Assembly (NCBI GenBank): GCA_025353165.1
Contig: JANXRE010000141.1
Coordinates: 1-64,000, forward strand
From: Acidobacteriota bacterium
GTDB lineage: Bacteria; Acidobacteriota; Terriglobia; Bryobacterales; Bryobacteraceae
DNA: 64,000 nucleotides
Reading direction: 5' to 3'
The notes beneath the pieces are model-generated. The model had not been told where the DNA came from and did not search any database. It saw only the letters and a list, made by a program, of their open reading frames with translations. Both the position numbers and the translations under genes were made by a program. Positions 63,919 through 64,000 of this stretch are shown here, piece after piece (within the stretch, counting starts at the first letter, position 1; each line of letters starts with the position of its first letter).

Positions 63919-64000
63919 TGGCGCGTCCTGGATTCAACAGACCTTCGGGATCGAACAGGTCTTTCACTTTCTTCATGATCTCGGACGGCTGCGGTGCCGC
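63902..64000 (-). CDS. Glycolate oxidase FAD subunit (GlcE/GlcD-type), C-terminal end only
   Basis: The last 32 codons of a gene running off the window: IMKKVKDLFDPEGLLNPGRAN, the standard C-terminus of FAD_binding_4 oxidases. It overlaps the glcF start by 17 bases, supporting a glc operon. Whether it is GlcD or GlcE cannot be told. Confidence 0.8.
   Translation of the reverse strand, partial: AAPQPSEIMKKVKDLFDPEGLLNPGRANAAAL

Overview
The window looks like a chromosomal segment of a high-GC soil bacterium of the Acidobacteriota, most likely Solibacter/Bryobacter-like. This is inferred from gene content: an ADOP-type (acidobacterial duplicated orphan) permease remnant, two VWFA-related acidobacterial proteins, a DUF1501 / DUF1549-DUF1553 / cytochrome-WD40 cluster, a secreted carboxypeptidase-regulatory-like repeat protein, and many secreted or Tat-exported glycoside and peptide hydrolases. 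No rRNA, tRNA or CRISPR array was recognised.

Layout. 0-8.6 kb: an extracellular-electron-transfer locus with a truncated decaheme OmcA/MtrC cytochrome (+), and facing it an operon (-) of OmcA/MtrC decaheme, MtrA/DmsE decaheme, MtrB/PioB porin and an FAD monooxygenase. 8.8-20.7 kb: a decayed ADOP permease whose last codons reappear about 10 kb downstream. The DNA between holds two small orphan genes, a giant cytoplasmic hybrid kinase with a perfectly periodic tandem HAMP array (split by one amber codon), a translationally coupled REC-PAS-kinase, an ISL3 transposase remnant, a transglutaminase remnant and a pair of IS-end-like direct repeats. 21-31 kb: a + strand run with cytochrome-WD40, PPC-domain, DUF1549/1553 and DUF1501 proteins, an Nramp-type transporter and an RNB ribonuclease. 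31-36.2 kb: Nudix hydrolase, amidohydrolase, GH109-type oxidoreductase, and two truncated glycosidase genes joined at a deletion scar, plus a frameshifted VWFA gene. 36.2-41 kb: a large VWFA-like secreted protein, a DUF5009-like membrane acyltransferase, and several small Cys-rich or zinc-ribbon proteins.

41-52 kb: an S9 peptidase faces a closely packed minus-strand run of ten genes (52037 to 42912): tetraheme cytochrome, periplasmic 4Fe-4S protein, NrfD, a large multi-pass membrane protein, ArsA ATPase, a 74-aa protein, a frameshifted sugar isomerase, a secreted phosphodiesterase-like enzyme, and phnW-phnX for 2-aminoethylphosphonate breakdown. A good sigma70-like promoter (TTGACA-18-TAATAT) precedes it. 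52-64 kb: acyl-CoA dehydrogenase (AidB-like), a secreted GH-A-clan glycosidase (agarase-like), metH, a Tat-exported amine-oxidase-like flavoprotein, a carboxypeptidase-regulatory-like protein, and glcF with the tail of a glycolate-oxidase FAD subunit.

How it may work together (inference): the quinol-oxidising cytochrome/FeS/NrfD module could feed electrons to periplasmic carriers, and the MtrCAB-like conduit could pass them across the outer membrane. The two-kinase block looks like an acquired cytoplasmic stress-sensing phosphorelay. The window shows frequent gene decay: at least seven broken genes.
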